NCBI RefSeq assembly: GCF_905475465.1
Contig: NC_062235.1
Span: forward strand, 6,396,001 to 6,460,000
DNA: 64,000 bases
Reading direction: 5' to 3'
DNA from: Pieris napi
Lineage: Eukaryota; Arthropoda; Insecta; Lepidoptera; Pieridae
Part shown: positions 60,851-64,000 of the stretch, one piece after another
How the letters are laid out: every line of letters begins with the position of its first letter
Position numbering within the stretch: the first letter of the stretch is position 1
Made by a program: the position numbers and the translations under genes
The notes under the pieces: model-generated
Database searches by the model: none
What the model was told of the DNA's origin: nothing
The model's input: the letters and a program-made list of their open reading frames with translations, nothing else

Positions 60851-62600
60851 TCCTAATGTCACTTTTATAAACAAATAAAAGTTAAAACTTTACAATATTA
60901 TTGTAAATTTGCAATTGAAAGCTGCAAAAGATACATTAGAATGTCAGCAAGGTCGGAACAATTTTCGATTAAAGTGGAATTTACGGAAGGTGCAAAGTGA
61001 ATATGTGAATTTAATTGCATGTTTAAATTAATTATGGTTTGTTTCATGTTTTGTCGGAAATTTAAGGCTACAAATAAATACAATATTTTGAAATTGCATA
61101 ATCGCGATATATAATAATTAGTAGTACTCATACTTTGATATTTTTAGGATTTGACCTCACAACTAATCTGCAAAATGAAGAAGCAACATATTTTGTTACC
61201 GGTTAGAAGAAACAATAGAAATAGTACTGTGGATTGATAAATAAAGAGTGAAAATAAGGTTGACTAGAAGTTGATAAAGTCCAAAGAATTAAAAAACAAT
61301 AGAAAAAAAACGTAGACTAGTGTGAACACTGAAATTAGAGTTTGATTAAAGCTTTAATTAGGTTTGGTGTTTGTGCTTGAACATTTTTAATGTCAATTTG
61401 AAAGCAGAATTTTATATAAGTGTAGATTTTATTAGTGATTTGCTACTAGTTGGAATTATCTCTGTTTATGTCCAACAAACAATTTCAGTTTAAGTTGGAG
61501 TCATAAAGGTTGATTGTTTATAATAAATTTATACTTTTAGAAAGTGAGAATTGAAAAGCAGCAAGTACTCAATGAAATGAAAAGAGGGATTAATAAAAAT
61601 TATAAAATAGAAACTTAGTCTGGTATGACATTAAAACCCTTAATGAACCTTTGATTCCATATTGATGTTCCAACATCTTAGATATAAATTTAAGTTTGAT
61701 GCTGATTTTAAGTTAATATTTATGTCAATTAACTTTTGGTTATATCAGTGATTTGCTACTAGTTAATATGTAAATGCAAAATCTGTTTAAGTAAGAAATG
61801 AATAAACATTGTATGTTATGTATTTGTCAGTTTTATTTTTGGTAATTTACCTATGTCTTCTTTAGTAGGAAAAGCCATTAAAGTGGTTCAATATCAGTTT
61901 ATTTTACAAGAATATACAGGTAATGCATATATGAATGACCCATACCTACTAATAGTTAGGAATATTAAACAAACAGGTAGCAAAATACAAATGTTTCAGT
62001 TATGGTTATTTTTTATTAAAATAAGGCACCAAATATCTTCCTTAACATAATTGCAGTCTGCATTATATCATACTCCACTTGTCTTATTTTTTACATTATT
62101 CATAAAATGCTTCATTCCCCATTATCAAATTATTTTTCAGGTACATAATATAACACTTAAATTAATTAAAAGATAAGACTTTAATAAAACTTGTCCATTT
62201 GTGGTTTTTTTCTATATTTTTAGTTGTCTTATTAGCTTCTCTTTTTCTGAAAATAAAATATTTTAGTTAGTACTTTGATCAAATAGAAAACTGACAAACT
62301 AAACTGTAAGATCGGTCCAAGGTTTGTTCAATAGGTAACTTTAATATTAAAACTCTACTTAATTCTAAACTTAAAAATATACTTAATTGGTCACTTTGCT
62401 GCTTATTGTCAATTAAAGTTTTTAATAACCAAACAATGTCAGTAACTCCCAAGGGACTTAAATTCAAACTTCTCATTCATTAACAATATTATAATAACTT
62501 CTCTAGTATATTAACATTTGTAAATAATTAAAGAAAATATCTGCTTACCATTACTTAGTATTGCTCACTAGATTTTATATTTCCAAAGTTCAAGAAGTAT
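60850..62600. other. Spacer with a repeated 18-mer
   Basis: AT-rich, no exon supported. AGTGATTTGCTACTAGTT occurs twice, at 61434-61451 and 61747-61764, in the same orientation within loosely similar sequence. A 65-codon open frame at 61853 contains a donor-like ACAG/GTAATG but no partner exon is evident. Confidence 0.3.
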
Positions 62601-62657
62601 AAATCCACTTTATTTGATTAATTTAAATCAATATTATATCATTAGCTTCTATTATAA

Positions 62658-62964
62658 TTACAATAAAATATATTTAGAACTTCTAATTATGTTCATTAGT
62701 GACTGCTTTCTCATCTGAAATATAAATAAAATGTACAATCATTTTACTTTGTGATAACATAATATAAGCAATATTAAATGGTATATGTATTTTTCAAACT
62801 AAAGAACAATTTTATAAACTTACATGCAATATAAATATCAATAAAAGATATCCAATATAAACAGGATTTACCTCTACTAATTTGCTGATTTTCTTGATAT
62901 TTTCATATTTATCTGTGTCTATTATGTTATCCTCGCATTGATTCATAGAAAAACTAAAACTCAT
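62658..62964 (-). CDS. Candidate two-exon small gene, 49 aa, unknown
   Basis: Exon 1 (62964-62872) reads MSFSFSMNQCEDNIIDTDKY, then ENIKKISKLVE, and ends at a good donor GTAAAT. A strong acceptor (TTTATATTTCAG) begins exon 2 at 62714, which adds MRKQSLMNIIRSSKYILL and a stop at 62658. AATAAA follows on the same strand (62609-62614). The donor, acceptor and poly(A) order support a transcript; the peptide is not recognised and could be spurious, or only the first part of a longer gene using another exon near 62.24 kb. Confidence 0.3.
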
Positions 62965-64000
62965 AACTTAAAAATATTCACTCTAGTTTACATTATTATA
63001 ATTACACGAGACCGTTAAAAAAAGACAGATAACAAATTAAAACCACTTCGTTAAAACGTCCAAAATATGAGATGTTTTTAAAACGGTAGTCATTAAAGAT
63101 GGCAATAGTTGTACTGAATTATTGCAAACAGCAGCTTTTGAGATCACGCTAAAACATGGCGGAGAAACGCCGTTTTTTCTACACTGCCGAAACATTAATT
63201 GGCCGTTGGCTACCGAATAGCGTAAGCGTTAATGTGTGTCTTTTCGTAGCACTGTCATGGCGTCGCTTATTGTATCCCGACTCACGCCTTTAGGGCCTAG
63301 GCTACCGACTGTCGACACGAGCTGTCATTTTCATACAAATTTAGTTTTCGACTTTCTACATACACTACTGTTAAGCCATCTTGGCTAGACCCCATGTATG
63401 TTTTAGAAGTATTAGGAAAAATATAATTAAATATTAATACAAACACGAATAATATCAAAGATTATTTTATAGCAGAAAGTAAAACTTGAATTTATAATAA
63501 AAGGTATTGTTTTAGTATTGTTAAACAATTGAATTTAATCTGTCCAGATATCTCGAACATAATTATTTAGGTCAAGTGTGAAACGAAATATCTAGTCTGC
63601 GATAGCAAAGAGCGTGGAAATAATAGAATAATGATTTGAAAGACAATTTCACCTAAATTCTTTTGATAGAAAACTTCGTTTTAAAATTCTATGACGATTT
63701 AGGTTGGAAATTAAAAAATAATATCTCACCGTCACCGGAAGAGGGGAACAAAAGAAATCATTCATATTCAATAGACTTATACCACGGCTTATTTCTGAAC
63801 GAACCATCGTGAAAGATAGTCATTTATATGACCTAGGGCTGTCGCTTCTCGAGGTAGAAATAACACGAATAAAAACAGAAATCGAGTGTTCAGAAAACAA
63901 CTTTTATATAAAACAACATATTTGTAACGTAAATGGTTAGATAAGAACAGTATACCTTATTCATATTGTGATTTTAAGACGTGTTAGTTTATTTTCGCTA
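62965..64000. other. Right-end spacer
   Basis: No exon recognised. Contains the second copy of the 60.65 kb repeat module near 63345-63400 and a GC-richer block at 63.15-63.32 kb that may be part of the same degraded element. Confidence 0.35.

Noticed and set aside
61853..62050. 65-codon frame with a donor-like site
   Set aside because: No acceptor exon continues it and the peptide is not recognised.
1..64000. CRISPR array, prophage, operon or bacterial contamination
   Set aside because: No spaced direct repeats of that type, no bacterial gene structure, and spliced animal genes throughout.

Overview
The window is AT-rich, intron-dense animal DNA. Small exons with clear GT-AG junctions, tRNA-derived SINEs, LINE 3' tails and many MITEs of the kind common in moths and butterflies point to Lepidoptera. 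The species cannot be fixed from the sequence. No bacterial, plasmid or CRISPR feature is present.

Layout, left to right. (1) 0.2-8.8 kb, minus strand: fructose-bisphosphate aldolase, nine coding exons, with a possible N-terminally extended form; one intron holds a 1.1 kb hAT remnant with an exact 8-bp target duplication. (2) 8.8-11.4 kb: spacer with a retroelement fragment and a 650-bp Harbinger derivative packed with CCGCGCGG motifs. (3) 11.4-21.7 kb, minus: a CRABP-like fatty-acid-binding protein gene with two alternative first coding exons and a candidate internal promoter. (4) 22.7-33.2 kb, plus: the DNA interstrand-crosslink nuclease SNM1A/DCLRE1A, eleven coding exons plus a spliced 3' UTR exon; two related MITEs in opposite orientation flank exons 9-10. 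(5) 33.8-36.6 kb: a 2.8 kb foldback element with arms of about 830 bp, one arm interrupted by another transposon, between two convergent genes. (6) 36.9-44.8 kb, minus: N-acetylglucosamine-6-sulfatase (GNS); a tiny two-exon TOM6-like gene whose stop codon lies 25 nt before the GNS start codon; and a secreted trypsin-like protease. (7) 47.0-49.6 kb: a head-to-head pair, HscB (minus) and SPT3 (plus). (8) 49.6-64 kb: gene-poor and repeat-rich, with Helitron, LINE and MITE remnants and one weak small two-exon gene candidate near 62.7-63.0 kb.

The genes are mostly unrelated housekeeping functions: glycolysis, lipid/retinoid carriage, DNA repair, lysosomal sulfatase, mitochondrial import, Fe-S assembly, SAGA transcription. 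The items most worth a second look are the TOM6-GNS dicistron-like arrangement, a hAT-like element inserted beside a GNS 3' splice site, the large foldback hairpin, and the alternative 5' exons of aldolase and the FABP. All gene models are hand-spliced from the sequence; none has been tested against transcripts.
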